This document shows positions 34,601 through 47,837 of a stretch of 64,000 nucleotides of DNA, piece by piece. Every line of letters begins with the position of its first letter. Within the stretch, counting starts at the first letter, position 1. Source of the stretch: Microdochium bolleyi (taxonomy: Eukaryota; Ascomycota; Sordariomycetes; Xylariales; Microdochiaceae); assembly GCA_001566295.1 (NCBI GenBank), contig KQ964246.1, forward strand, positions 2,790,001 through 2,854,000, written 5' to 3'. Under the pieces are notes generated by a model that saw nothing but the letters and a program-made list of their open reading frames with translations, searched no databases and had not been told where the DNA came from. Made by a program: the position numbers and the translations under genes.

Positions 34601-37600
34601 CAGCGTAGGCTACATGGCGATACCGGAATACTGGAGCATGAGTACAAACTCACGTGCGTTGCAGCGATGGGTGGTCCCGTCAAGCCCACTGATCGGCGGC
34701 GCACAAGAGCTTGCTTCCCAAAAGAGGTGCCATATTAGCAAGGCAGAGAAAGGGCTCCTTCTTGTGGGCAGAGATCGTCCTTTCTCTGCACATGTCCCTC
34801 CCAGGGTCATTCTTCATATATGCATGGAGCATGGCTGCACTGAGCTATGCATGATGACGGGAGGAGCATGTCGCCTGTACACGGTTTGCTTCACTCTGGA
34901 CGCTGGGTACGTGACGCTATGCCTGCCGGGCCGCTGAGGATGAAGCTCTCCATGCGGGCGTTGACGAATGACGCGCGGAGGCAGAGCTTCATCGGTTGTG
35001 CTACAAACGTTGCAACAAGCGCCAGGCCCCGCCCGGAAGACGGAAGTATGTTTCCCATGGCCCCCTGCGATGGTAATCAGGCTGGGAACACCGTCCGTGA
35101 CACACAACCAGCACCTCCAGGCTAGCAGTTGCTGGCTGCTTTCCCCGTTACCCATACTTCATGTCCCCCGACCAGTCGAGGCGGTCGGCCGTGAATCCTG
35201 GGTGGAACCAGCTCAATGGTCTTGCTAGTAGTCTCTATTAATCTTGCAGGCAATGTGTGGGTTATGCTTGGTCCGTCCTCGTCGAAGATGGGCGCGGAAT
35301 GGCTCCGAGTAGGATCGGTGCAATGAGTTGTTGCACAGGCAATACTGGAGCTCCACGCCAACGCCAGTGTGTGTGCAGTAGTGACTGTGGTTCCTGCTAG
35401 CATGGTGGGTTCGGACCGCTTTGGGGTGTCCGAAAACTGCAGAGGTGCGCAGGACTCCATGCCATTACTCCATACTCGGTACTGTTGCTCGGAGAGGCCG
35501 ATGCGCAGCCGTGCTCGACCGGTCCTTGGCGACTCCTACTCCTGGTTGCGGGTTGCAGTGCTGCCGAGGTCGGGAGGCAGCTTGTGAGCCAAACACGGTA
35601 GCCCGGACCAGGATGGAGAGCCAGATGAAACAGCAGCGCAGTGGCATCCATGGATGGTGGTGGGTGCGCCGCCCAGCGAAACCCTGCCCTGGCTCGGCAG
35701 CCTCCCTCCACCAGCCCCTATCGCATGTGTGCTCCATCTCATCATCCATGGGCCATGTGAGACTGAAGAAAATCTTTGCTCAAAGAGCCGGAAAACTGGA
35801 TGGAGGACGCGTAAGTTGCAAAAGCTTGGCATGCTTGGCTCTCTCCCATCCCAGCAGGATCCTTTGGTCTGGTACGCCGTGCTGGGTACTCTGCCTCGCT
35901 CTGTACCGAGAACCACCGTGGTGTAGTGTGTATTGAACTTGTACACACGTGGTTTGAGCTTGCTGCCGTACCTTCAAGGTAATTACGGCCGACTGGCACA
36001 CAGACTTGGGACGATGCTGCACGGCGTAATCTCAGGGTCTTTGTGGCGTCGGGAGGGACCCTGAAGAGCCCAACTGCTTCCCGTTCGCCAAACCCGGTCC
36101 CGGTGGCATTCCATTGGCACGAGACGCCACGACGATGCACCCCGTGGAAAGGCGGGCACAGAGGATTGGGCGCCACGATGCGGAGAAGTGCAAGGGGAGC
36201 CCGAGGGTGGCAGCACTCAGAGTGGACTTGTGGGAGTCCCGCGATCCAGCCTCGTGACTTGTTTGACAGTTATCGAGAACGGACTTGCCACCTTGAGAGG
36301 ACTGAGGCCGGGTCAGCGAGGCTGAATGGGGGAGGACCCTGCAGATCCGTGGCTTCGACCGTTATATGTTGGGTTTGACAATCTCGCTGCGGCCGTGCTC
36401 CCCGCCAATCGCCTGCTGCCCGCGCCGACATGCCTGCAGGCCGTGGTGGTCTGTGTGTTGTGCTGCAACAAGTCAGTCCTTCGCTGTGCACGGAGCGCGC
36501 TAGGTACCGAGTACGTGGATTGAGGGAGCGTGAGCGGTGCCCATCAGGAATGAGGGGTGGACGCGATAGATTCATGTGTTGACGGCGCCGGCTCGTGGAG
36601 CAGTTTTCAGCCGACTGCCCGACGGAGATTTGGGTTGTTTTGGCCTGTCGAGCTGCGCTGTCTCGCGGAAGTCGCGACACACAGTGCATGCCGCCAGGGC
36701 CAGTGCCAGCTCAGCCGGGGCTGCAGAGGGTGCTGTGGTGCCCCTTGCCTGCAGCGTGGAGCCTGAGTGCCTTTTGACGTCATCGGGCATCTCACTGCCA
36801 GCACGGAAAGGAAAAGCGGGCCGTGGCGTCATCGGTGTGAGTGCACACCCGCCACGTCTGATTGGGCACGGCTTCGACGTCGCCAACGACTCCTGCTCAC
36901 CAGATGGGCTCTCGCTCTCGAGCGCACGCACCTGCCCTTACTCAATTGCAATGGTGCTTGGCCGTGCTTGTTGTTGCTTGTCTCGGGCTTCATGCCTTCC
37001 TAGCTCGGTCAGTCATCTGGCGTCGTCCATCATCTCCCGTCTCAAGCATGCCCTACTCAGTGACTCGCGCGCCAGGAACGCGGCGCGCCCTGGCACGATC
37101 TCCAGGAAGAGGTGATCGCCGCGCGCCAATGCACCATAGACAGCTCTCCCCAGTGTGTTTCATGTGCATGGGGACGTCGTCGTCCGGATTACCTATGACG
37201 ACGGCCGGCGCTGGCTGCATCCACTCAGGCTTCCCGCGACCCTGCAAGCTCGGCTGCCTGTGCTGCCCGAAACCCATTACGGCTCCTCCGCGATGTCATT
37301 GTTGTTGATGAGCGGTCAGTCCTCGCGACATTAACCACACACCAACACACAGCCAGCTCCGTCTCATCCTCCTCCCAAGCACAAGCACTCTTGGCTGACG
37401 TTTCCGGGCCGTGGGGGCGACCAGCCCTGAGTGCTCACACACCGTGGGGTTTTTGCGTGGGTTTGACATCCTAGAACAGCAAGGCTGGCGGTCAACTAAT
37501 TGTCGTAATAGGTAGACAAAGACTCACAAACACAGCCCGGGTCTCAAAAGCAAGACCACATCAATGACGTTCAGCAAGATCCCGGCCCAAAGCATGCCCA

Positions 37601-39316
37601 CCATGTAAGCCAATCCCAACCCCACCCACCGGTCTGTCTAGTTGCATCCCGTTGCACGACCTTGTCCTTACCCACCGGAAGCCCACCACACACGTCTTGA
37701 CGAGGCGGCGGGGATCATTACCTCGTCATACCTAGGCTCACCAGCCATCACAGACCCTAGGGTGGCCGCTACGACCATACTCCATCCCGTGGCCGCGAAT
37801 CATGAGCTTATTCCCACCATCTCAGGCGCGCTCTCTCCACCTCCTCCCCCTGCACTACAGCAAGGCCAGCGCCGGTAGTCTTCTGTTTCTTCTCTGTCTT
37901 GTCCCGTATCATCATTCCACGTCGCAAGGCAAGGTCACAACAGGACGCCACCCATGGGATTGCTGTTTTTAGCATGGCAAAGTCACAATCCAGCCACACA
38001 CATCCATCCCCCAAGGGAAACACCAAGCAATGCCTGTCCCTTGTCCCTCGCCCGCCACTCAGACGAGAGCACAAAACTTACTGGGAGGACAGTGTCGCCG
38101 ATTATGCCCCGTGATGTAGCTGCCCCTCCCTCCGCTGTGCCTTCTGCTTCCCATTGGGCTCCTGGCATGCACGCAGCCACTTGCCTCCTCCACTTGCTTC
38201 TCTGGTCGTGGGTCGCAGTCCTGGTTTATCCCGGCTCACGCTCCGCCCGAGGGCAGCCAGTCCAAGCCAAAGCCCCCTTCTCGCCTCCCAAATCCTCGCT
38301 TACCCTTGGGTAGTCCTAGTAAGTCAGTGAGTGGAAATGCCAGTGTTGTGTTCGCAGTAATGTACAACGTAACAGTACCTGTAGCGCCGTGGGTACTCGA
38401 GGCCGAGAATCTGGCGGGTGCCCCAACGACCAGGTGCTCTTTTTCCCTCTCAAAACTGTTCAAGATGTGACTATCCAGCGACCACTAAAGCAGTGGCCAT
38501 AGCCCTGTCCTTGCCGAATTGTCTTGCAGACAATTTCCAAAGCTGCTGTTGATCGCTTTGATACCGCTTTGGACGAGCCTGCTGATCCCCTTAGTCAGCA
38601 ACCGCGTGGCTACGGCAAGGAGCCACAGGGCACCTGAAGATCCGTGGATCACACCACCCCCAGAGGCAAGGGCGCTTGCGCATCACCGGTTTCAAGTCAC
38701 AGCCTGAACCATCAGTTGCAACTCGGACGAAAGTAATGTTTGGTGGTTTTGCAAGACCGCTACAAGGCAGGCCTCTCAATTATTGATAGCGAGTGTAATA
38801 AACAACCCACCCAGGGCTAGTCCCTGGGCCCAGGTGCAAGAGGACATGGCGAGTCCTCTGCGGGTATATCCGTGGCCACGTTTGATGATAGTAGTACAAA
38901 TCTTGTATCCGACTTCCTCGTGTCATGCAGACCGTGCATGAGAAACCGCAACCTTGAAGACAAGCGTGACGTGGCCCAGACTCACAATCTGGCCAAAATG
39001 TGTAATAGAACGAAGGTGCGAAACAAATGGTCCGAGTAGATACCCCTACCCAGTCATCAAAATGCGCCCTCGCATTTGCTTGAAACCCAAACCTGTAAAC
39101 CCCAAACTCCGTCCACAGAAGAGGCCACGCCTCGGTGGAAATGATATGATCCAAAAACGTGGCAGTAGAAGGCTTGTCCATCTCGCATGTGACGTGAGAA
39201 GATGGTTGCCGTCTGCAAAAGCGCCACAGAACGAGACGTGAATGTTATGTGCATCGAAAAGTTAAATGTTCCAGGCTGTGGCATGTTGATAGCATGCGAC
39301 ACCTGATTGTGTGGAT
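31679..39316. other. 7.6-kb stretch without a supportable gene
   Basis: Lies between the 3' ends of arp9 (plus) and flbC (minus), so no known promoter has to be here. All frames are short and change composition between strands. Best but unconvincing candidates: a 137-codon ATG frame at 33217-33630 (-) and a hydrophobic 26-codon frame at 37524-37604 (-) that ends in a good splice donor. A C16 run lies at 31855-31870. No transposon termini, tRNA or AT-rich (RIP-like) blocks recognised. Confidence 0.45.
31855..31870 (+). repeat. Homopolymer C16
   Basis: Sixteen consecutive C, about 180 bp after the arp9 stop codon. Length may be an assembly estimate. Confidence 0.9.
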
Positions 39317-40544
39317 TTAGTCCGACTGATCATCTTGATGATCCTCTGATGTCTCCGACTTTGCGTCGTTCTTGTGAACCTTGCGGTGACGCCGCAGGTT
39401 GGAAACAACTGAGAAGTGTCTGCCACAACCCTCAACCTCGCAGCAAAAAGCTATGGTAGCCGGTCAGCAAGTGATAAATAAGTGGAAGCAAGTGTGAAGA
39501 CCTACGCTTTTCGCCCGTGTGGCTGTACATGTGTGTCTGCAGCGAGCTCGGTCTGGTGAAGCGCTTGTCGCAGACCTTGCACTTGTGCTTCTTCTGGGTG
39601 CTGGACGAGACCTTTGAACTGAACTGGCCCATCATGGATTGCGGCGCAGGGGGTGGCTGTGTCATGAGATTGGGTCTGGGGAGTGTCCGGGATGTGACAG
39701 AGCCCTCAATGTCGGATCCGGCCGTCGAGTAGTCGCTGACGGATGACGCATCAATCGAGCCATTGCCGTAGTAACTGCTGTAGTTGCTCGCCGATGATAC
39801 GGAGGAGCTCGTGGAATGTGTAGAGGGGAAGCCGTAAGAATCCGTCGATCCTCGCGAGCGGGGTGGGTAGATGGCTCTCGGTGTCTCCTGGCTCATGGCC
39901 AACATGCCGTGGCTAGCATCTAGGGCATCGGCGAAACTCCGGCGGTCGTCATTGGCGGCGAGACTACGATCGGACAGGACATTAGTTGTGGCTCACAGGG
40001 CCTCTGCGCTGGAAGAGACTTACGTGTGGGAATATCTGCGAGCATCGGCCTCGGGGCCCATGGCGAAGGTTGAGCGCATCGGCGCGGGAGCGTAGCCAGA
40101 CATGCCGTCGTATGAGCTCGGAGATGCAGAGTATGCGCCGTGTACTGGTGAAGCTGTGGCATATGATGCCTCGCCGTAGGGAGCAGATGTTGTCTGCATG
40201 CGGTTCAAGTTGAGGACATCTTGGGGCATATTGAGTAAGTCCTGCTGTCCATAAGGATCGGCCATGAGAGTGCTACCTGCTGAGGATGCCGATGTGACTG
40301 GGATGCTTCCATAGCCCATCGACGAACTCGTCGGTCCTGCCCGGGGAGGCTGATGCTTGCTCAGAGAGTCCAGGTTGCCGAGATTCGGCGGCAGACCCTG
40401 AGGATACATGGCCTGGCCGGCATGAGGAGGAGGACCCGAGGCCGAAGCCCATGGGTTGGTGAAGTGCGGTGCGTTCGAGTAGGAAGACATGTGGTCGAAG
40501 TGGAGGGCACCGAGTCGTGATTGTGTGTCAAGTGTCATAGTCAT
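39317..40544 (-). CDS. flbC: FlbC-type C2H2 zinc-finger regulator of conidiation
   Basis: Three exons: 40544-40024, 39963-39506 and 39450-39317; 370 residues, near the 354 of Aspergillus FlbC. Introns 60 and 55 bp with donors GTAAGT and GTAGGT and branch CTAAT or CTGAC. Most of the protein is Ser/Pro/Tyr/Gly-rich and disordered, as in FlbC. Two adjacent C2H2 fingers are at the C-terminus: CKVCDKRFTRPSSLQTHMYSH (about residues 302-322) and, across the last intron, CEVEGCGRHFSVVSNLRRHR with the following KVH. In Aspergillus FlbC activates brlA and other conidiation genes; the same role is likely but not proven here. The start is taken at the first ATG of a MTMTL pair; the second ATG (40538) is possible. 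No other gene lies within 7 kb on either side. Confidence 0.88.
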
Positions 40545-43009
40545 CTTTCGACCATCGAAAGGGAGTCGACGAGGAGTGATCAACGACGAGGTTCGAGTAT
40601 GGCAAAGAGGTGCCGGCGACGTAGAGGAACGATGATCAGCTGGTGGTGGAAGGTTGCGCTGATCAATGAGGTAGATCACACAAGCTTATGTGCTACCAGA
40701 AGAACCGAAGGATGACTGGATAGAAGGGTGATCCAACAAAGGAAGGACTCTAGATGAACCGTCGAGGTGGGATCAGCGAGCCTTAAGTGTTCACTGGAGG
40801 TCGGTAGCAGAGCAGGCGTTGAGATGTGGACAGACTGTAGTGGGAACCCTGGCGGGAGAGTCGAGGTACAATGCAGGCAGAGGCCGGTACCTCTGGACAG
40901 GGCTAGCGGAGTGAAGCTTATTGACGGGAGGTGGAGCTGGGTCGTTTGAAGCCTGTGCGCTGGGTGACGGCAAAGAAGATGATCGGCAGTGCAATGTGCC
41001 GTACCAGGCGTGGTCGGGCGGGTCGGGGTTGTGCTGTCGACACACGGGGGCCTCGCTGCACAAGTGAGATGCCGGTGTCCAAAAACAACGGCCTCGTGGA
41101 GGGCGCTGTGTGGGTGAGTCGCCCGAGGACTGAAAGAGTCCAAGATCTGCAGCGACGAGTGCTGTCTACCCCGTAGATTGAGGTAGGCTGCTGGGATAGG
41201 GTTGATCAGACGTGATTGCCAGGTACCAAACGTGGCCAGCTGCTTGGATTGGATGGGACAGCTTGTTGCTATCTGGTTGTGATGGTTGGCGGTTGTGAGT
41301 GCGTGTGTGTATGTGCATATATTTTGTGAGGATGGGAGTGAGAGAGTGTGTTTAAAGAAGGGGAACTGAGATGCCAGAGGGAGGAAGGGTTCGGCTTATA
41401 CATTTGGACATGGAGAGCCATGTTGCGGCGTCGTACTACGATGCAGACCAGCCCAGAGGGCTACATCAGAGAAAAGAGCAGTGACGGAATGGCAGAAGCC
41501 AAGGCGGCCGGGGTCTGCGCGCGCACAAGAGCGAAACCCATGGGTGAAGGATGGGTGTGGGGACAGCAATTGCGTGGAAGGCGCGAGGGGAGGGGGTGTT
41601 CCACAGTGCAGGCACCGCCCAGGAGCAGCGAAGCACTGGGGTCATGCTCGAGTGGCTTGCGGGCTTGCAGAGAAAAGGGTCTGACGAGGTTAAGGTATCC
41701 AGGGTCCTTTTGCTGCAAACTACGGACGAGAGATGATTGATGGGTGCAGGTGGGCGAGCAGGACAGCGCAAGCCCGGGGGGGATCCATCATGGAGACCGC
41801 TATCCATGTTTGTGCGCGACAAGCCAATTGAGCACGCTAGCGGCAGCCGGGAGGCGAGAAATCACGTAGTTAGTGCCCTCCTACTCGAGTCGGGGCCAAA
41901 CCAATCCCTCATAATAGGCGACGGGTGTGACCAGTAACAAGCTCAGGCAGAAAACGTCGTTATCGGTGGGCGGGCGGAGTTGGCGGCGCTGGCCCGCGGA
42001 GCTTCGACTCTTGAGAGCCGGCAGGGGCCAGGACGCCACCGTGCCCACTGGTGGTTTCGAGGGCTTGCCGAGATGGTGGCGCCTGCGCCCAGCACGGCTG
42101 CCGTCTCCCAGGCGCACACGGTGCACTGCGCGCTGCTGCCGCTGGAGCGGGAATAGCCAGCGGGGACAAGATGCCAAGCCCCCTCCCTCGAGCACCTCCA
42201 GCTTGGAGCAGCGTCGTGTGAATAGCAGCCGGGCGGGGTGGCGGTAGGGCTGCTGCTGCGCTCCGGCACCGGTTCTGACAGGTTGGGTACTTCTGTAGAC
42301 AGCCAGCAAGTGGAGCCGCATCCTGTCCCATGAGTGGCTGCCAGTGACAACATCGGGGGGTGGGGCGCTGGCCTGCGCTGGCTGGGCAGGGGGTACGACT
42401 CAATCATCCCCAATGCCCAGGTGCCTCTCTGCACGTCGACGCCACTGATGCGGAGGGGGACTGCTGCGAGACAAGGCCGCTGGGCTGCTATCGCTGTGCG
42501 CTCCTGTCGCTGCTGCATCGGATCGCAAACTTCCAGAGTGCAGCTTCGCTGTCAACACGGGTTGTTCGCTTCATGCAGGGTCTGTCCCCTTTCGTCAGTC
42601 GCCCTTGTGCGCCTCGCTCACCAGAAGCCCCCTTTCTTCAGGCGCAAACCGCCTACAAGCATGAGATGAGGAGCACTGCCTCAGCACCCAAGACCGTGGC
42701 AGGCCGTGGGGTGGCACTGCTTGCTCGGTGGCCAAAAAATGCTTGTCTCGTCTTGTCCTGTTGCGTATTGTGCTTTATTTAGACTCAAAACGCCATCTCG
42801 CAGTTGCTGCAACCTGCGTTTCCTCCTTGTGGGATAGGGCTCCCACCTCCCCGTATGCGACCCTCAGGGGTCCTGCAATGGCAACGGCACCAACAAGAAA
42901 GAATAAGAAAAAAGAAAGCAACACGAGAAAGACACTGGCAGCGCTGCACCGACCGCACCAGCTCAACTGGTCGTTTCCTGCTTGCGTGCTCTCGATGATG
43001 GCAGGCGAG

Positions 43010-43047
43010 AATGCCGATGCCAATGCCAATACCAATACCAATGCAAT
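43010..43047 (+). repeat. Hexanucleotide CCAATR tandem repeat
   Basis: About six copies of a GCCAAT/ACCAAT unit with variation. CCAAT boxes in tandem could bind the CCAAT-binding complex, but a simple microsatellite is as likely. Confidence 0.75.
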
Positions 43048-44727
43048 AGAGCGAGAAGAGGAGACTTCCATGGGTGGCTTGCCCTTGGGCTCCACAGCCC
43101 CGTCCACAACTTTAAGCAAGTGCCGGCCGTCGGCTGCCCAGTGGCGCACACCACAGGCAGCAGGGTGGCGCCTGCCGATCTACCGCGGATTGCTGAGCAA
43201 GATCTCGAACAGCAACTGCAGGTCGAACGCGCTCCGTGACATTGCGAATACGATACATTCTCAGCGGCCTTGGGTCGCAGAGACCACGAGATTGCATAAC
43301 TCCTTCGCGATGATGCAGCAGTCCTTATCGCTGAAGAAAAAACAGAGCAGGGACCGCCGCACTTGCGGAACACAGTCCGGATTGCCACACACGGCGGAGC
43401 ACAAGGAAAGCCGCCTCCACCTCTACGTCAGAGGGTGGGGCTCAGGACCCCAATCCCGGTACGGCGACACAAGTCACAGGTCAGGAGCGCGGAAGAGCAG
43501 TGGGCCCCCTGCAGGGCTCTGGGAAGCAACATCCCTGCCGACCCTTCTCCCCTCTCAAATTCTGCCGCTACAGTGACCTAGTCACACCCGCTCCACTCAC
43601 GAATGCCAGCACAACTTCAATCTACATCACCGAATGCGTAGCCTCTTGGGTCAACCAGCCAGCACTCGAGCTCGATCCTGCCTAGGCGACAACCAATTCC
43701 GCATCGCATCCCCCGAATTCCTCTGGCACGCTAAGCCGAACAAGATATTATCACGGCAGGCAGTGCACAGGATCACGTCAAGGGTGTGGTTGTGGTCTTG
43801 GGACAACGACAGCCTGACATTCGCCCCACGACTCACAATCCATGTTGCTCGTGCTGCCTGACCACCACAAACACCCAGGTCATTCGTCACTTCGACGCTT
43901 GAGTATATTCGAGCTCTACAGACACCACCGTCAATGACGAATTGTTCCCCCCCGTCGTAGGCCGCAGTCAGGCGAACGCAGGCCCGACCAGGGATCATAT
44001 CGCATCCCGCCAATGGTCATCGTCCGGCCATCGCCGGCTGCAGGCCGTAAGGTAGTGAACGACGACGACCCCGACACCGCCGGCAACGAGACGACAAGAC
44101 GGGTTCTCCATGCTCCGGGGCCTCTCGGCAGTTGGCTGTCATTGTGCGCCGTTTAGAGTTTGCAAATGATCAGAATGACGATATCTCTCGACATCACCAC
44201 CGGTTGGCCAGGCTGGATCTGGACTAGACCCAGTCAGGCCGACCAGAGCAGCCACCGCACTGCATCTGACATGACCATGTTGATGCGGAAAATGATATGT
44301 TCCAGCAACATCTCGCGCTGGCTGGAGCGTCCATGTGGATTTTCATTGAGTGCTGGCAGGGACACGCGCCTCTACCACCTCGCTCGCAACCGGTAATGTC
44401 CAGCCTTCGAGTTGCGCACGGCTAAGCTGCCACTGGTGGCAGCTAAACCAACCCACCTTCAGAGCTGGCCGTCTCCATGCAACGTAGCATGCGCGTGTTG
44501 TCAATGCTTCCGGCCCCCGCACCTCGCAGTTGAAGCATGCGAGCAATCGGGCTACAATTCGTTGTTAATCTGCTGTTGTGCAATGGAAAAGCTGGACCCT
44601 GATCTTCACTGTGACCAGATCCACGACGCAAGGCTATCTAGATTTCAGCGCAAATCATGCGTGCACCCGTCCTGATCGGCAGTCCTCGACACAAGTCGGG
44701 AGTCGTCGCGGAAGTAAGTGGGCTCTA

Positions 44728-44740
44728 GGGGGGGGGGGGG
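44728..44740 (+). repeat. Homopolymer G13
   Basis: Thirteen consecutive G in the region upstream of flbC. Confidence 0.9.
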
Positions 44741-46583
44741 CGCTCGACCGTTGTTCGTGACTCTACGAACCACTTGTTTTCATTATCAGACGAATGTTCT
44801 GGCTTCTGAGTCCTCGCCGGCCAACAACGACTGTGAGGACTTGCATGTCGTGCCACTAGTTGGCAGAATCGGCACCTTGGACAGAGGGTGTGCAAACAAG
44901 CGAGGCACGGCTTTGACCAGTGCAGACCCCCTCGGCGGCCTGTACACCATTGGCAAGCCACCAAAACGCCACCAGGCCTGCTTGCACACCTGGTCCCGGG
45001 CTGTCAGTGCGGAATGTCACAGTACCTGCGCAGCTCAGGGACGTGCCAATCGAGCAACATTGTTTCGATGCTCTGACCCAGCGGCCCATGGCTTTTCACA
45101 TTCCCATGCGCCTCGTTTCGTTTCGTCAGGACTGGGTGGCCCGCGGCCGGCCTTGACTCTGCACACGCATTGCAGTTGTGCAAGCCTACCTTTAGGGGGC
45201 GCCATGTTATAGTTGTCCATGCCGGACGGAGCTTGCCGAGCGACTGCGGCCGGACTCGAGCCTTTGACATTGCCATGTGCAGGACTATTCCAGAGGAGGG
45301 CCGCACAGCTGAAGGACGGAGCTGGGGAAGCCGGTCGCGGTGGCTCGAATAATTTTTGCGTCCCACCAAGGCGAGGGCTTATGAGAGCGTGGAAGAGTGG
45401 AGGAGAGGCAGGCTAGGCTGGCTAGGGCACGTTTCAGACGGGTGGATTGCAGGGCGGCGGAGGGGTCCTTGCCCCGAAGCGGATCCCGGGAGGGGCCTCG
45501 AGGGCTACGGCGCAAGTGAATGGCTGTGGGCAGGGTGTCACGGGTGACGATCAAGACCGGATGCGGCCACGCTGATGGCTCCGAGGGCTTGGCTTCGATG
45601 CCAGAGGGCCCCGAGGGCCCCAGAGGGCCGCTGTCTCGGCGGTGCAGCGAATGGGCGCTGGGCTTGGCAAGGGCGGCATGCACGGGGCAAGCTCCATGAG
45701 ATTAGCGTCGCCCAAGTGCCGTCGAGCATGCTCCAGGGCAAATTGACAGCTGCAGCGCATCCCGGGGCCCATCGGCTCGCGGAAGGGTGGCGGTCTGGGG
45801 TCGACGGCGATAGCGCAGTCGGGGGAGATGGCTTGGTTGCCCTCCTCGCAAGCTAAGTACCCAAACGATGTCGACACTCGCTCTGCACGGCGCCTCGGCG
45901 AGACCTGGGGCCTGCCTTCAGCACCCGGTGCCCGGTGCACATAGGGCTGAGGGCGACGACGACCTCTTCGCCAGGCAGTCAAGTGAGCGACGGCGCCACT
46001 AGCCTGGGGGCCGTCGAGGCCGACTCCGGAGCTGTCGCAGATGGACAACGGTTGCCTCTGCAGCGCACGACACGGTCGAAACGACGACGTTGGGTGTGGG
46101 CCCCGGCACTCAGAAAATCTCCATTCCTGAGGTACCCTGTCCAGTCTGTGCCCCCCGTCTGTGCCCCCGTCAGTGCCCCGAGCTGATTCCGATGGCAGAT
46201 GAGGCTGGCCGCTGGCAGCAGCCTGGCTGTGGGGGGGGTGCTCGATGAGATTGCAATCGTAGGGGGCGGGGGGTCAGGCGGATGCTGTCAAACAAGAGGT
46301 GGCCGCCTGAACCATGTCTTGTTGTCGATGGCGACCAGGCTCTTTTGCTGGCGGTCCTGCCTGCTGGGACGCCTGCGCGACGCCTGCGCGACGCCACCAA
46401 GCCCGTCCGTGCGATGCGGCCCATGTCTCTGGTTTCCTCTCTTCCCCGGGCCATGGATAGATAGATGATGGATGGCTCCAGAGATTTGGCCGCAAATGCC
46501 CCCGACCCGGGCCACTGGGCCCGGCACTGGCAAGCCACTGCACACACGGCGGGCCCTCGTCGTCTGTGGGGAGCGCCCTGCCA

Positions 46584-46618
46584 TCCCACACACACACGCA
46601 CACACACGCACATGCACA
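46584..46618 (+). repeat. CA microsatellite
   Basis: Interrupted (CA)n with CG interruptions. Confidence 0.85.
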
Positions 46619-46959
46619 GGACTGCAAAGCACGGCCGCACGCCTGGGGCTACGACACGCGCAGAAAATGCCACACCAGCCGTCGATATCACAATTATTTA
46701 TTGCGCCCTGTGTCAGTGCCGAGCCGCCCCAGCTTCAGCCATGACAGCTGGTAAGCCCCCCAACGCACGCACATACATACATACATGCATACATCGCCGG
46801 GGCGGGCGGGGGTTCGTTATCAAGCGAGATAATGTGTATTTGACATCGTGAAAGGGTTGGGGAATGCGGAAGTCTTGCTCCTCACGTACGGGGGGCTATC
46901 AGTGCCGACTTGCTTACACCCACCCATCCAAAGCCACTGCAAGATGACAGGAGCGCTCC

Positions 46960-46979
46960 TTTTTTTTTTTTTTTTTTTT
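46960..46979 (+). repeat. Homopolymer T20
   Basis: Twenty consecutive T; on the minus strand (direction of flbC and SF3B1) a poly(dA) tract. Poly(dA:dT) tracts exclude nucleosomes. Confidence 0.9.
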
Positions 46980-47180
46980 GGGAGAGCAGCAATCTCCCGT
47001 CGGACAAGACCTGTCAGCCGACAGGCATCAGGCATTGACTGGGCACTAGAAGCCCTTCCTTCCTCAACATCTTCACCCAGCATGGGGAGGGAGTCCCCAC
47101 CACCACCACCCGCCTGAGTGCAGGAACTGGGATGTGTGTGTCGTTGGTTGCCGGGTGGAGAGCTCCACCAGAGAGCAGAG

Positions 47181-47211
47181 ACAGACAGACAGATAGGCAG
47201 GCAGACAGGCC
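47181..47211 (+). repeat. GACA/GGCA tetranucleotide repeat
   Basis: About seven 4-bp units (AGAC, AGGC, AGAT variants). Confidence 0.8.
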
Positions 47212-47594
47212 ATGCGAAACGAGCATGTCCTATATAAACGACTATTATAGATATCGGCTGGCCGGGGAAGATATCATGAGATGCGCACAAGCGCGTGGTA
47301 CCTGATCTTCAAGCGTGGCACAAGCAAGGTACAGCTACCTGCTAGTAGGGAAGCCATATGCAGATGCAGAGATTATCGAGGCCACTAATGCTTCCTTCAC
47401 TCCACCGGCTCTGGGCCTGGACAACGCAGATCACTCCGGGGGGGAGGAGGGAGGGTGATGGGCGAGGTGGGCAACAGTCCTGATACTCCCATACTGCTCT
47501 AGCACGCACAGACACGCTCACACTCGCGCTCTCTCTCGCGCGCGGACTCCCTGCGTACGTCTCCTGTGACTAGGTCGTGGTCCTGGTATACACG

Positions 47595-47624
47595 GTTGGT
47601 AGGTAGGTAGGCAGGTAGGTAGGT
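47595..47624 (+). repeat. GGTA tetranucleotide repeat
   Basis: Eight or so GGTA/GGCA units; same AGGTA family of motifs as at 24593-24653. Confidence 0.85.
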
Positions 47625-47763
47625 ATGCGTATTCAGAACTTGTAACTAGGTCGGGGCACTAGCCCAGGGTCAGTCAGTGACAACCTGGTTCTGGGGGCTT
47701 GGCACTATCAGACACGTGCTGCAGGTTGTGTCTGTGATGGAGATGGAGGGAGGGGGGGCTAAC

Positions 47764-47791
47764 GGACTGACTGCCTGACTGCCTGACTGCT
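47764..47791 (+). repeat. ACTGCCTG octamer repeat
   Basis: Three tandem copies of an 8-bp unit (ACTGCCTG) plus a partial one. Confidence 0.85.
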
Positions 47792-47837
47792 GGCGACACA
47801 GTGACGGGAGAATAATGGGGAGGACGAGGAGGACCAG

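Noticed and set aside
42728..43576. 282-codon plus-strand frame in the region upstream of flbC
   Set aside because: Starts at GTG, with low-complexity N/A/T repeats and no domain; probably chance, though it is the longest frame in that region.
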